Positions 33,470 through 42,441 of a stretch of 64,000 nucleotides of DNA are shown here, piece after piece. Position 1 is the first letter of the stretch, and each line of letters opens with the position of its first letter. A program made the translations under genes and the position numbers. The DNA comes from REBR01 sp033721915 (GTDB lineage: Bacteria > Pseudomonadota > Gammaproteobacteria > Pseudomonadales > Oleiphilaceae). The stretch is from positions 1 to 64,000 of the forward strand of contig JAWWAC010000013.1 in assembly GCA_033721915.1 (NCBI GenBank), read 5' to 3'. The notes below the pieces were generated by a model, which searched no databases, had not been told where the DNA came from, and saw only the letters and a list, made by a program, of their open reading frames with translations.

Positions 33470-34558
33470 TCACCGCCGGGCGGCCACCCTGGCCCGAAAG
33501 TCCCCCGGATTCTCCCCCGTCCAGCGCCTGAAGGCGCGATAAAACCCCGTGGCATTGGCAAACCCCAGCAAGTAGCCGATTTCGGCAAAGGACAGGCGCG
33601 TTTCCCGCACATAATCCAGCCCCAGCTCACTGCGGATTTTGTCCACCAGTTGCCGGTAGGTGAGTCCCTGTGCGGCCAGCTCCCGTCGCAGCCCCCAGGC
33701 CGTGGTCCCCAGTGCCGCCGCCACCCGGTCCATGCTGTCCGGCTGACCCCGCAGCCTGGGTGTCAGTGCATCGCGCACCCGTTCCACCACACTCAGTCCC
33801 GCCTCCAGTGTGGTCAGCTCCCTCTGGCAGCGCTGGAGCAGGTCCCGGTACATCGCCGGCTGCGCCAGTGGGTTGCCCGCCCCGGCTACCTCGGCCCTCA
33901 CAACCAGGGTATTGTCCGCTGCGGAGAACTGCACCGGGCAGCGGAAGTGGGACTCCAGTCGCTGGCTGTGCAGCGGCTGGGGGTACTCAATGCGCACCTG
34001 CTGCAACAGGGGCGATGCCGCCGGTGCCATGGCATGGGGCAGGCTGTCCTTGAGCTGGCGGAGAAACTGCAGCCAGCCGGCCAGTATGGCGTCCACCACA
34101 AAGGCGTTGTAGCGGTTGTAGGGGCTGATGGAGTAGAAGCGGGCCTCCAGATCGCCATTGTCCAGCCAGCGAGTGTCGGAGTGGCCGCGGCTGTTGTAGC
34201 TGGTAAGGCGCTCATAGCGGATCAGTGTGACCAGTGCCTCCCCCAGTGTGGGGGCACACTGGGCGGCCATGCCGGCCAGCCCCATGTCCGTCAGCCGGGT
34301 ATGCAGCCCGAAGGACAGCCCCAATGCCGGGTCACCGGTGATCACCATGGCCTCATGGCCCAGCCGCATAAAGCGCGGGATGCTGATGCGGGCGCCGGGT
34401 GTGGCCAGTAACGCCGGTGACAGGCGAAAGCGCTGCAGCAGCGGTGCCGGGTCGGTACCGGCCAGCCTCAGTGCCCTGGCCATGACCGCCACATAGAGCA
34501 CATCAATATCCCCCAGCCGGTTGCCTCGTGTCACTGGGGTGGATTCCTGGGTTGTCAT
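33470..34558 (-). CDS. AraC-family transcriptional regulator
   Basis: A 362-residue protein: N-terminal Arabinose_bd-type sensor (about 20-215) and C-terminal AraC helix-turn-helix pair (MDRVAAALGTTAWGLRRELAAQG; LSFAEIGYLLGFANATGFYRAFRRWTGENPGDFR). It is transcribed away from the 2,4-dienoyl-CoA reductase gene with 140 bases between starts, so it probably regulates that gene in response to a fatty-acid-related ligand. The ribosome site is weak. Confidence 0.9.
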   Translation of the reverse strand: MTTQESTPVTRGNRLGDIDVLYVAVMARALRLAGTDPAPLLQRFRLSPALLATPGARISIPRFMRLGHEAMVITGDPALGLSFGLHTRLTDMGLAGMAAQCAPTLGEALVTLIRYERLTSYNSRGHSDTRWLDNGDLEARFYSISPYNRYNAFVVDAILAGWLQFLRQLKDSLPHAMAPAASPLLQQVRIEYPQPLHSQRLESHFRCPVQFSAADNTLVVRAEVAGAGNPLAQPAMYRDLLQRCQRELTTLEAGLSVVERVRDALTPRLRGQPDSMDRVAAALGTTAWGLRRELAAQGLTYRQLVDKIRSELGLDYVRETRLSFAEIGYLLGFANATGFYRAFRRWTGENPGDFRARVAARR

Positions 34559-34698
34559 AAAGAAACCAATCTGAAGATAGCGAAATGTTATTTCAGGATA
34601 TTGTTTAGCGCAACTGGCTTGACTACTTTAGTGCAGTATCGCGCCGGTGACCGGCGCCGGTGGACCCGAACGGCACACTCCCTACCAGGAATCTGACC

Positions 34699-36744
34699 AT
34701 GACAGCAAAAGCACCGGGCCTGGCCCGCTACCCCCATCTACTGGCACCACTGGACCTGGGTTTTACCACCCTGCGCAACCGGGCCCTGATGGGCTCCATG
34801 CACACGGGCCTGGAAGAAACCCGCAACGGCTTCGAGAAGATGGCGGCGTTTTACGCGGAAAGGGCGAAAAGCGTGGGTCTCATTGTCACCGGTGGCATCG
34901 CCCCCAACGAGGAGGGGGCCGTGATGAAAGGGGCGGCCAAGCTGACCACCCCCGAAGAGGCGGACAAGCACCGGGTAGTCACCGAAGCGGTGCACAGGGA
35001 AGGTGGCGCCATCTGCCTGCAGATCCTCCATGCCGGACGCTACGCCTATACCCCGGAGCTGGTGGGTCCCTCGCCGGTACAGGCCCCCATCAACCCCTTC
35101 AAGCCCCGTGAGCTGTCGGAAGACGAGGTGGACGGCCAGATCGACGATTACGTGCGCTGTGCGGCACTGGCCCAGGAGGCCGGCTACGACGGTGTGGAGG
35201 TGATGGGCTCCGAGGGGTACTTTATCAACCAGTTTATCGTCTCCCATGTGAACAAGCGCAACGACCGCTGGGGCGGCAGTTACGAGAACCGCATCCGCCT
35301 GCCCATCGAGATTGTGCGCCGGGTGCGTGAGAAGGTGGGGGAGAAGTTCATCATCATCTACCGCCTCTCCATGCTGGACCTGATCGAGGAGGGCAGTACC
35401 TGGGAGGAGGTGGTGCAGCTGGGCAAGGCGATTGAGGCGGCCGGCGCCACCATCATCAACACCGGTATCGGCTGGCACGAGGCCCGTGTGCCCACCATCG
35501 CCACCATGGTGCCCCGGGGTGCCTTCAGCAAGGTGACCGCCCGCATGCGCAAGGAGGTGTCCATCCCCCTGGTAACCACCAACCGCATCAACATGCCCCA
35601 CACCGCCGAGGAGATCCTCGCCCGTGGGGATGCGGACATGGTGTCCATGGCGCGGCCCTTCCTGGCGGACGGGGACCTGATCATCAAGGCCATGGAAGAC
35701 CGGGCCGATGAAATCAACACCTGCATCGGCTGCAACCAGGCCTGTCTCGACCACACCTTCCAGATGAAGCTCACCTCCTGCCTTGTCAACCCCAGGGCCT
35801 GCCATGAAACGGAGCTGAACTACCTGCCCACGGACAAGCCAAGGCGCATTGCCGTGGTGGGGGCCGGCCCGGCGGGGCTCGCCTGTGCCACCGTCAGTGC
35901 GGAGAGGGGCCACCAGGTGGACCTGTTCGACGGTGCAGATGAAATCGGTGGCCAGTTCAACATGGCCAAGCGCATTCCCGGCAAGGAAGAGTTCCACGAA
36001 ACACTGCGCTACTACCAGCGCATGATCGAAAAGCACGGCGTCAGCCTGCATCTGGGCAAACGTGTCAGCGCAGAGGATCTTCTCGAGCAGGGCTATGACG
36101 AGATAGTACTGGCCACCGGTGTGCTGCCCCGCCAGCCCGAGATCCCGGGGGTGGACCACCCCAGTGTGATTGGCTATATCGATGTGCTGAAAGAACGCAA
36201 AACCGTGGGCCAGAAGGTGGCGATACTCGGCGCCGGTGGCATCGGCTTTGACGTGGCGGAGTTTATCACCCACCAGGGCCCTTCGGCGTCACTGGATACG
36301 GAGCACTTCATGCGGGAATGGGGCGTGGACCTGAACGTGGCCCACCGTGGCGGTATCCAGGGCATGACCCCGCAGCCGTCGCCACCGGCCCGGGAGGTGA
36401 CGCTGTTGCAGCGCAAGAGCTCCAAGGTGGGCAAAGGTCTGGGCAAGACCACCGGCTGGATCCACCGCAGCTCACTGAAAATGCGCCATGTGCAGATGAT
36501 GCCCGGTGTCACCTATAACCGCATTGACGACGAGGGGCTGCATATTACCGTCAACAACGAGGAGCGGGTGCTGGCGGTGGACACCATCGTACTGTGCACC
36601 GGACAGGACCCCCTGCGGGAGCTGCACTCGCAGCTGGAAGCGGCCGGGGCTCCGGTGCGGCTGATCGGCGGTGCCGATGTGGCGGCGGAGCTGGATGCCA
36701 AGCGGGCCATCGACCAGGGCAGCCGCCTGGCGGCGGCACTGTAA
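34699..36744 (+). CDS. fadH: NADPH-dependent 2,4-dienoyl-CoA reductase
   Basis: A 681-residue FadH-like enzyme (E. coli 672) needed for beta-oxidation of polyunsaturated fatty acids. The N-terminal FMN-binding OYE barrel is at about 10-335 (LRNRALMGSMHTGLEE; SEGYFINQF). The [4Fe-4S] cluster cysteines are in CIGCNQACLDHTF ... SCLVNPRAC, and a C-terminal FAD/NADPH domain has VVGAGPAGLACA and GAGGIGFDVAEF. The ATG at 34699 follows AGGAA. A divergent AraC gene is the probable regulator. Confidence 0.95.
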   Translation: MTAKAPGLARYPHLLAPLDLGFTTLRNRALMGSMHTGLEETRNGFEKMAAFYAERAKSVGLIVTGGIAPNEEGAVMKGAAKLTTPEEADKHRVVTEAVHREGGAICLQILHAGRYAYTPELVGPSPVQAPINPFKPRELSEDEVDGQIDDYVRCAALAQEAGYDGVEVMGSEGYFINQFIVSHVNKRNDRWGGSYENRIRLPIEIVRRVREKVGEKFIIIYRLSMLDLIEEGSTWEEVVQLGKAIEAAGATIINTGIGWHEARVPTIATMVPRGAFSKVTARMRKEVSIPLVTTNRINMPHTAEEILARGDADMVSMARPFLADGDLIIKAMEDRADEINTCIGCNQACLDHTFQMKLTSCLVNPRACHETELNYLPTDKPRRIAVVGAGPAGLACATVSAERGHQVDLFDGADEIGGQFNMAKRIPGKEEFHETLRYYQRMIEKHGVSLHLGKRVSAEDLLEQGYDEIVLATGVLPRQPEIPGVDHPSVIGYIDVLKERKTVGQKVAILGAGGIGFDVAEFITHQGPSASLDTEHFMREWGVDLNVAHRGGIQGMTPQPSPPAREVTLLQRKSSKVGKGLGKTTGWIHRSSLKMRHVQMMPGVTYNRIDDEGLHITVNNEERVLAVDTIVLCTGQDPLRELHSQLEAAGAPVRLIGGADVAAELDAKRAIDQGSRLAAAL

Positions 36745-36893
36745 CAGCCGGGCCCCGTTGCCTTGAGCGGGCCCCTTAGATACAGGGGCCAAATTCACGT
36801 CATTGACGATGGGACACAGCATCAACCCGGATTATGTCTTAGACTGTTAGCCAGAGATTTTCAGGTTGCCTCTTCAGGGGTCAAGAGACGGTT

Positions 36894-38225
36894 ATGCAGT
36901 CAGTGGATTTAAGCGCCTACCACACGGCCATTTTCTTCATGGAAAAGGGGCGTGTGGCCCGGCAGATGCGGTTGTCGGAATTCGAGTCGTTACTGGATGG
37001 CTACCTGGGTCTGTCGGACCTGGCGGACCAGGATGTGCAGGGGGTTCTGGTGTTGATGGACAAGGGGCTGGCGATCCGTTCGCTGGTGTTCTTCCGCCTG
37101 TACTTCGACGACGAAGGCCGCGCCGACAGCAGCTGGAACCTGCCCGTGGAGGCCCTGGCCATGGAGGGGGGGCGGGGGCCCGACCTGGGTGACGGCCCCA
37201 TCCGGCTGGTCTGCCGCAGCCAGACACCGCGCAAGAACCTCAAGAGCCTGCTCTGGGACCCCAGCATGTCCCCGCAGCAGAACGACTTCCAGACCATCCG
37301 CAAGGCCGCCGCGGCCAACACGCTGCGTTTCCCCCGTGAGAAACCGCCGGCCCCTGAACCGGCCGCGCCGCCTCCGTCCCGCAAGGCGGCCCCAGCCGCG
37401 GTTGAGGCCGACGGCGATGGCGATCAAGAGTCGGTGCCGACACTGTCCGAGCCGGCCCCGTCAGAGGCCGTTGCCAGCCTGTCCGATGAACAGCACCGCC
37501 AGAAAATGGCCAGCCTGCTCAGGGCACAGCGCCTGCGCCTGCGCACCGTCAAAAGCCAGTACCGTGAACAGCTGAAGCTGCTGCGCCATGAGCATCGCCT
37601 GGAGATGCAGGGGCTGCGTCTTGAGATCCAGGAGAAGGCTCAGCAGGCGGAACGCCACCAGATGATGGCCGAACAGCTGCGTCGCAAGCTGATGCGCAGC
37701 AAGGAGGAGTACCTGGCGCTGCAGGAGCAGCTCACGGAAACCATGAACGACAGCGCCAACAAGGACTCGCTGCAGGCCGAGAATGTGTTGCTTCAGGAGC
37801 AGCTGCAGCGCCGTGAAAAGGCCCTGGAACAGGCCGAGACTGCCCTTGAGGAGATCACCCGGGAGCGGGATGAGCTGGCACAGATGGAGCCGGCGGAAGA
37901 CAGCCTGCTGGCGAAAGTGCGCGACGGAGATCTGTTTGTGGTGGCCTACAACCCGGGTGCCGGGCATATGACACTGCCCTACGCGGAAATCGTCCGTTAT
38001 TTCCAGTCGCCGGAGCGCTATGTGGCGGAGCGTCTCGGTGTCAGCGAATCCCGGTATCGCCAGTGGCTGGCCCACTACGAGTCCCCCCGCTGCCAGCATG
38101 GCGCGGACCAGGGCAAGCCCTGCGGCAAACCGCTGATGCGCGTCAGCGCCCCCAGCGAGTTCCGCAGTGGCCGTGATGACCGTTGCGACCGCCACCAGGT
38201 CACGCTGCTGGCAGAGAACGAATAA
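36894..38225 (+). CDS. Coiled-coil protein with C-terminal zinc-ribbon-like cysteines
   Basis: A 443-residue protein that I do not recognise by name. Residues 1-150 form a compact domain, 150-190 a Pro/Ala-rich linker, about 195-335 a long coiled coil (heptad-rich, Leu/Gln/Glu), and the end carries a helical segment ESRYRQWLAHYESPRC plus cysteines in CQHGADQGKPCG and a final DDRCDRH, a possible metal site. No signal peptide or membrane segment. It lies directly before nadK on the same strand. Structural or regulatory role only guessed. Confidence 0.7.
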   Translation: MQSVDLSAYHTAIFFMEKGRVARQMRLSEFESLLDGYLGLSDLADQDVQGVLVLMDKGLAIRSLVFFRLYFDDEGRADSSWNLPVEALAMEGGRGPDLGDGPIRLVCRSQTPRKNLKSLLWDPSMSPQQNDFQTIRKAAAANTLRFPREKPPAPEPAAPPPSRKAAPAAVEADGDGDQESVPTLSEPAPSEAVASLSDEQHRQKMASLLRAQRLRLRTVKSQYREQLKLLRHEHRLEMQGLRLEIQEKAQQAERHQMMAEQLRRKLMRSKEEYLALQEQLTETMNDSANKDSLQAENVLLQEQLQRREKALEQAETALEEITRERDELAQMEPAEDSLLAKVRDGDLFVVAYNPGAGHMTLPYAEIVRYFQSPERYVAERLGVSESRYRQWLAHYESPRCQHGADQGKPCGKPLMRVSAPSEFRSGRDDRCDRHQVTLLAENE

Positions 38226-38336
38226 GGGCAGCCATTGCCCTGTTTTTCCGATTCCCGTCGTAATCCGATAGTATGGGCATTCGCCATGGCGCGGGGCCGT
38301 CTCTGCGCCGACTTTTCACCAGCATAAGAAGCCCCC

Positions 38337-39221
38337 ATGGAGTCATTCAGAAATATTGGTGTGATCGGCCGCATGGGCAGTGTCAAGGTGGTGGAGACAC
38401 TGCGAATCCTGAGGAATTACCTCACCCGTGAGAATTACCAGGTCATACTCGAAGAAGACACCGCCACCATGCTGCCCGGCCACGGGCTGCAGGTGGCCAG
38501 CAAGAAGCTGATCGGCGAGATTGCCGATCTGGTGATCGTCATCGGCGGCGATGGCAGTCTGCTGGGCGCCGCCCGTGAGCTGGCCAAGTCCAATGTGCCA
38601 CTGCTGGGGGTGAACCGCGGGCAACTGGGGTTTCTCACGGACATCTCACCGGATGATCTGGAACGGCGACTTGAGCGGGTGCTCAACGGCGAATACATCC
38701 AGGAGCGGCGCTTTCTGCTGGACGCCCACGTCAAGCGCGATGGCAACCCCATCGGTTTCGGCACCGCACTGAACGACATTGTGCTGCACCCGGGGCGCTC
38801 CACCCGCATGATCGGCTTTGACCTCTATATCGAGGGGCATTTTGTCTACAGCCAGCGTTCCGACGGCCTGATTGTCTCCACCCCCACCGGATCCACCGCC
38901 TACTCCCTCTCGGCGGGTGGCCCCATCATGCACCCCAAGCTGGATGCGGTGGTACTGGTACCCATGTTCCCCCACACGCTGTCCAGCCGGCCCATCGTGG
39001 TGGACGGCAACAGCGAGATCAAGCTGGTGATCGGCGAGGCCAACAAGACCTATCCCCAGATCAGCTGTGACGGCCAGATGGACATTGCCTGTGCCCCCGG
39101 GGATACCATCACCATCGTCAAGAAGCCATTCAAGGTGCGCCTGATTCATCCCACGGATCATAATTTTTACGGCACCTGCCGGGAGAAACTCGGCTGGGCC
39201 AGCAGCATTGCGACGAGTTGA
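38337..39221 (+). CDS. nadK: NAD kinase
   Basis: A 294-residue NAD(+) kinase making NADP(+). It has the GGDGS motif (70-74), NRGQLGFLTDI at about 95-105, and the conserved SDGLIVSTPTGSTAYSLSAGGP region. Length equals the enterobacterial enzyme (292). It heads a run of closely spaced genes, nadK-phosphatase-rhomboid-DUF1315-DUF2797-pepN, in an order shared with Pseudomonas. The ribosome site is weak. Confidence 0.97.
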   Translation: MESFRNIGVIGRMGSVKVVETLRILRNYLTRENYQVILEEDTATMLPGHGLQVASKKLIGEIADLVIVIGGDGSLLGAARELAKSNVPLLGVNRGQLGFLTDISPDDLERRLERVLNGEYIQERRFLLDAHVKRDGNPIGFGTALNDIVLHPGRSTRMIGFDLYIEGHFVYSQRSDGLIVSTPTGSTAYSLSAGGPIMHPKLDAVVLVPMFPHTLSSRPIVVDGNSEIKLVIGEANKTYPQISCDGQMDIACAPGDTITIVKKPFKVRLIHPTDHNFYGTCREKLGWASSIATS

Positions 39222-39224
39222 ATC

Positions 39225-40250
39225 ATGCCTGACAAGCACAGTGGACCTGTGAAACAACACCGCAACGGCCAACCCCAGGGGTACGACCTGATCGGCGATA
39301 TCCATGGCTGCGCCCATACCCTGGAGGTGCTGCTGCACCAGCTGGGTTACCGCAAACAGCAGGGCATCTGGCAGCATCCGCGCCGGCAGGTGATCTTTCT
39401 GGGGGACATCATCGACCGGGGCCCCCGGATCCGCCAGGCGCTGCACCTGGTTCGGGACATGGTTGACCATGGTGCGGCAAAGATCGTGATGGGCAACCAC
39501 GAGTACAACGCACTGGCCTACTGCACCCGGGCCCGTCCCGGCAGTGGCCAGAGCCATGTGCGTGCCCACACGGAGCGCAACCAGCGCCAGATCCGTGAGA
39601 CTCTGGAGGCGTTCAGCCACCACGACCGGGAATGGCAGGACTTTCTGCAGTGGTTCTATACCATGCCGCTGTTTCTGGAACTGGACGGGCTGCGGGTGGT
39701 GCACGCCTGCTGGGATCACCGCCTGGTCCAGCAGTTCCGGGAGAAACACCCGGACGGCTGCATGGATGAGGATTTCCTGCACGCTTCCATGGCCTCGGAG
39801 TCCTTTGCCGGCAAGGTCACGGACCATTTGCTGAGGGGCACGGACATGCGCCTGCCTGAGGGGCGCTCCATTACCAGCAAGGACGGCTTCACCCGGCATT
39901 TTTTCCGCACCAAGTTCTGGGCCACCAATCCGCGCACCTACGGCGATATTGTCTTCCAGCCGGATCCGCTGCCGGATGACATCGCCAGCCGTCCACTGCC
40001 GGAGGCGGCCCGCCGTGAACTGTTAAGCTATGGCCCCGGTGAGCCGCCGGTGATCGTGGGGCATTACTGGATGCAGGGCAAGCCGGAGCCCATCACCCGC
40101 AATGTGGCCTGCCTGGACTACAGCGCGGTCAAATACGGCAAACTGGTGGCCTACCGCTGGAGTGGCGAGCAGACGTTGCGCCAGGAGAATTTTGCCTGGG
40201 TGAATGTCAACCGCAATGACCCCCCTGTGGGGGACGAACCGGAAACCTGA
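39225..40250 (+). CDS. Metallophosphoesterase, ApaH/PrpE-like
   Basis: A 341-residue calcineurin-like phosphoesterase with the metal-binding motifs GDIHG (24-28), GDIIDRG (60-66) and GNHE (90-93) and later histidines (GHYWM). It starts three bases after nadK ends, so translational coupling is likely. Substrates in this family include dinucleoside polyphosphates and phosphoproteins; which applies here is unknown. Confidence 0.92.
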   Translation: MPDKHSGPVKQHRNGQPQGYDLIGDIHGCAHTLEVLLHQLGYRKQQGIWQHPRRQVIFLGDIIDRGPRIRQALHLVRDMVDHGAAKIVMGNHEYNALAYCTRARPGSGQSHVRAHTERNQRQIRETLEAFSHHDREWQDFLQWFYTMPLFLELDGLRVVHACWDHRLVQQFREKHPDGCMDEDFLHASMASESFAGKVTDHLLRGTDMRLPEGRSITSKDGFTRHFFRTKFWATNPRTYGDIVFQPDPLPDDIASRPLPEAARRELLSYGPGEPPVIVGHYWMQGKPEPITRNVACLDYSAVKYGKLVAYRWSGEQTLRQENFAWVNVNRNDPPVGDEPET

Positions 40251-40259
40251 GAGACTCCC

Positions 40260-41108
40260 ATGATTCAAGTGGCAGCGATCCCGCAGGGGATCTCACTGGA
40301 ACGGTTCAGCCGCTGGCTCGAGGCCCAGAACGTGGTGCACGAAATCCGCCGCGAGCAGGGCCAGCAAGTGCTGATGATCGACAACGAGACCCTCCATGAG
40401 CCGGTTCTCAAGGCCCTGAAACACTACCTGGACGACCCGGACAACTACCGGGACCCGGCCCCACAGCGGCGGACTGTGCCCGGCCACTGGCAGGCTTCAC
40501 CGGGGCAGGCGCCCCTGACGCTGGGGCTGGTGCTGCTGGCGGCACTGGTGGCCTGGGTGACCGGTTTTGGCGCCAGCGACGACCTGGTGACAATGCTGAC
40601 ACTGGTGAACCCCCTGGAGTACCCGGTCAACACCCTGGAGCAACGCCTGGATGCTCTGGGCGCGACACTGTCAGCGGGGCAGTTCTGGCGCCTTCTGACA
40701 CCGGATATACTGCATTTCAGCGTCACCCATCTGGTGTTCAATGCCGTGATGCTGTGGTACCTGGGCAGCCAGGTGGAGGTGCTGGACGGGCGCGGCCATG
40801 CCCTGGGCCTGTTCCTGTTCAGCTCACTGGCGGCCAATCTGCCCCAGTACCTGATCGGTGGGCCGCTTTTCGGTGGCCTGTCCGGCGTGGTCTATGCCGT
40901 GCTCGGTTATGTCTGGATCAGCAACCAACACCGGCCCCGCTTCCAGTTCCCGCCGGCGCTGATGACCGTGGCGGTGGTCTGGCTGATGATCGGCTTTACG
41001 CCACTGACCCAGGTGCTGCTGGGGGCCAGCATGGCCAATGCGGCCCACCTGGGTGGCCTGATTGCCGGCCTGGTTTATGGGGCACTGGTGTCGGCCTCAG
41101 GGGATTGA
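40260..41108 (+). CDS. Rhomboid-family intramembrane serine protease
   Basis: A 282-residue GlpG-like protease with an N-terminal cytosolic domain (1-75) and six membrane segments. The catalytic serine is S208 in GGLSG, the histidine H263 in NAAHLGG, and the oxyanion residues H157-x3-N161 are present (HLVFN). It cleaves membrane proteins within the inner membrane. GAGAGA precedes the ATG, 10 bases after the phosphatase gene. Confidence 0.93.
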   Translation: MIQVAAIPQGISLERFSRWLEAQNVVHEIRREQGQQVLMIDNETLHEPVLKALKHYLDDPDNYRDPAPQRRTVPGHWQASPGQAPLTLGLVLLAALVAWVTGFGASDDLVTMLTLVNPLEYPVNTLEQRLDALGATLSAGQFWRLLTPDILHFSVTHLVFNAVMLWYLGSQVEVLDGRGHALGLFLFSSLAANLPQYLIGGPLFGGLSGVVYAVLGYVWISNQHRPRFQFPPALMTVAVVWLMIGFTPLTQVLLGASMANAAHLGGLIAGLVYGALVSASGD

Positions 41109-41212
41109 ACGCAGCCGGCCGTAACGGACAGACCCTGTCGCCCTGTAACCCCATGGCCCTATTACCCGACAGAGAGAAGGGCAGAGCCGACTCTGACCAT
41201 CAGGAGAAACCC

Positions 41213-41464
41213 ATGACCTACGAAGAGCTGGTACAGAAACTGAACCCGGAAGTCTATCGCAGTCTCAAGCGGGCGGTGGAGCTGGGCAAATGGCCCGACG
41301 GCCGTGTACTGACCCGTGAGCAGCGGGACATCTGCCTGGAGGCGGTGATCTTCTACGAGAACAAGCACCAGATGCCCGTGGAAGAGCGTACCGGTTACAT
41401 CGACCGCAGCCGCAAGAAAAAAGGCGGCGGCGATGGCAGCGACCCCATCCGCATTCTCAACTGA
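41213..41464 (+). CDS. DUF1315 family protein (YeaC-like)
   Basis: An 83-residue protein matching DUF1315: YEELVQKLNPEVYRSLKRAVELGKWPDGR and a LTREQRDICLEAVIFYE segment, then a basic tail. AGGAG is the ribosome site; an upstream extension of the frame to 40754 is a shadow of the rhomboid gene. Function unknown, but its position between rhomboid and DUF2797 is conserved in Pseudomonas. Confidence 0.9.
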   Translation: MTYEELVQKLNPEVYRSLKRAVELGKWPDGRVLTREQRDICLEAVIFYENKHQMPVEERTGYIDRSRKKKGGGDGSDPIRILN

Positions 41465-41535
41465 ATGCCCGGCCATTTTCCCACTGGATTTCCGGCAGGG
41501 AGGCCGGCCAATGACCCCCTGACAAGAGCGGCAAG

Positions 41536-42441
41536 ATGAGCGATTTACTGGATCAGGGTGGCGACACCCTGGAACCCCTGGCCGAAGGCGGCCTTGAGAA
41601 AATGCAGGTCGACAGTGAAGGCGCTGGGGGCGTTCGCTACCAGCTCCGCGTGGGCGACACCCGGGTCGATGGCAACGCCCTGATCGGTCGGCGGCTTGAG
41701 ATCGAGCACCTGGGCACCATTTACTGCCGCCATTGTGGCCGCAAGACCAGCAAGAGCTTCAGTCAGGGTCACTGTTACCCCTGTTTCCGCAAGCTGGCCG
41801 CCTGCGACAGCTGCATCATGAGCCCGGAGAAGTGCCATTATCACCTGGGCACCTGCCGTGAGCCGGAGTGGGGGGAGAGAAACTGCTTTGTGCCCCACTG
41901 GGTCTACCTGGCCAACTCCTCGGGGCTCAAGGTGGGCATTACCCGTCGCAGCCAGGTGCCGGTGCGCTGGATGGACCAGGGGGCGGTGGCCGCCACACCG
42001 GTGTTCGAGGTAAGCAGCCGGCGCATTGCCGGCCTGATCGAGTCGGCCATGAGAGACCATTTGTCGGACCGGACCAATTGGCGCACCATGCTCAAGGGGG
42101 CGGCCCCGGATCTGGACCTGTGCGCCGAGCGGGAGCGTGTCGCCGCGCTGGCGGCGCCGGTGGTGGCTGAGATGCGCGAGCGGTTCGGCCCGGAGTCGGT
42201 CATCGGGCTGCAGGAGCCGGTCAGCACCTTTGATTACCCGGTGCACCATTGGCCGGTCAAGATCCGCTCCCACAACCTGGATAAGACGCCCCGGATTCAG
42301 GGTACACTGCAGGGCATCAAGGGGCAGTATCTGATGCTGGATACCGGCGTCATCAACCTGCGCAAATTCACCGCTTACCAGGTGCGCCTGTCACTGCAGA
42401 ACGCCACTGCCCACAGCGCCCCCGGGGAGAACCCATCATGA
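41536..42441 (+). CDS. DUF2797 family protein, cysteine-rich
   Basis: A 301-residue protein of DUF2797. A zinc-ribbon-like cluster lies in the first third (CRHCGRK, HCYPCFRKLAACDSC, CHYHLGTC), followed by a GIY-YIG-like core (VYLANSSGLKVGITRRSQVPVRWMDQGA) and a C-terminal region ending near VRLSLQ. GIY-YIG relatedness suggests nucleic-acid contact; activity is not established. Its stop overlaps the pepN start (ATGA), indicating translational coupling. Confidence 0.88.
   Translation: MSDLLDQGGDTLEPLAEGGLEKMQVDSEGAGGVRYQLRVGDTRVDGNALIGRRLEIEHLGTIYCRHCGRKTSKSFSQGHCYPCFRKLAACDSCIMSPEKCHYHLGTCREPEWGERNCFVPHWVYLANSSGLKVGITRRSQVPVRWMDQGAVAATPVFEVSSRRIAGLIESAMRDHLSDRTNWRTMLKGAAPDLDLCAERERVAALAAPVVAEMRERFGPESVIGLQEPVSTFDYPVHHWPVKIRSHNLDKTPRIQGTLQGIKGQYLMLDTGVINLRKFTAYQVRLSLQNATAHSAPGENPS

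Noticed and set aside
34738..36273. 511-codon open frame antisense to fadH
   Set aside because: Composition artefact opposite a well-supported enzyme; no motifs.
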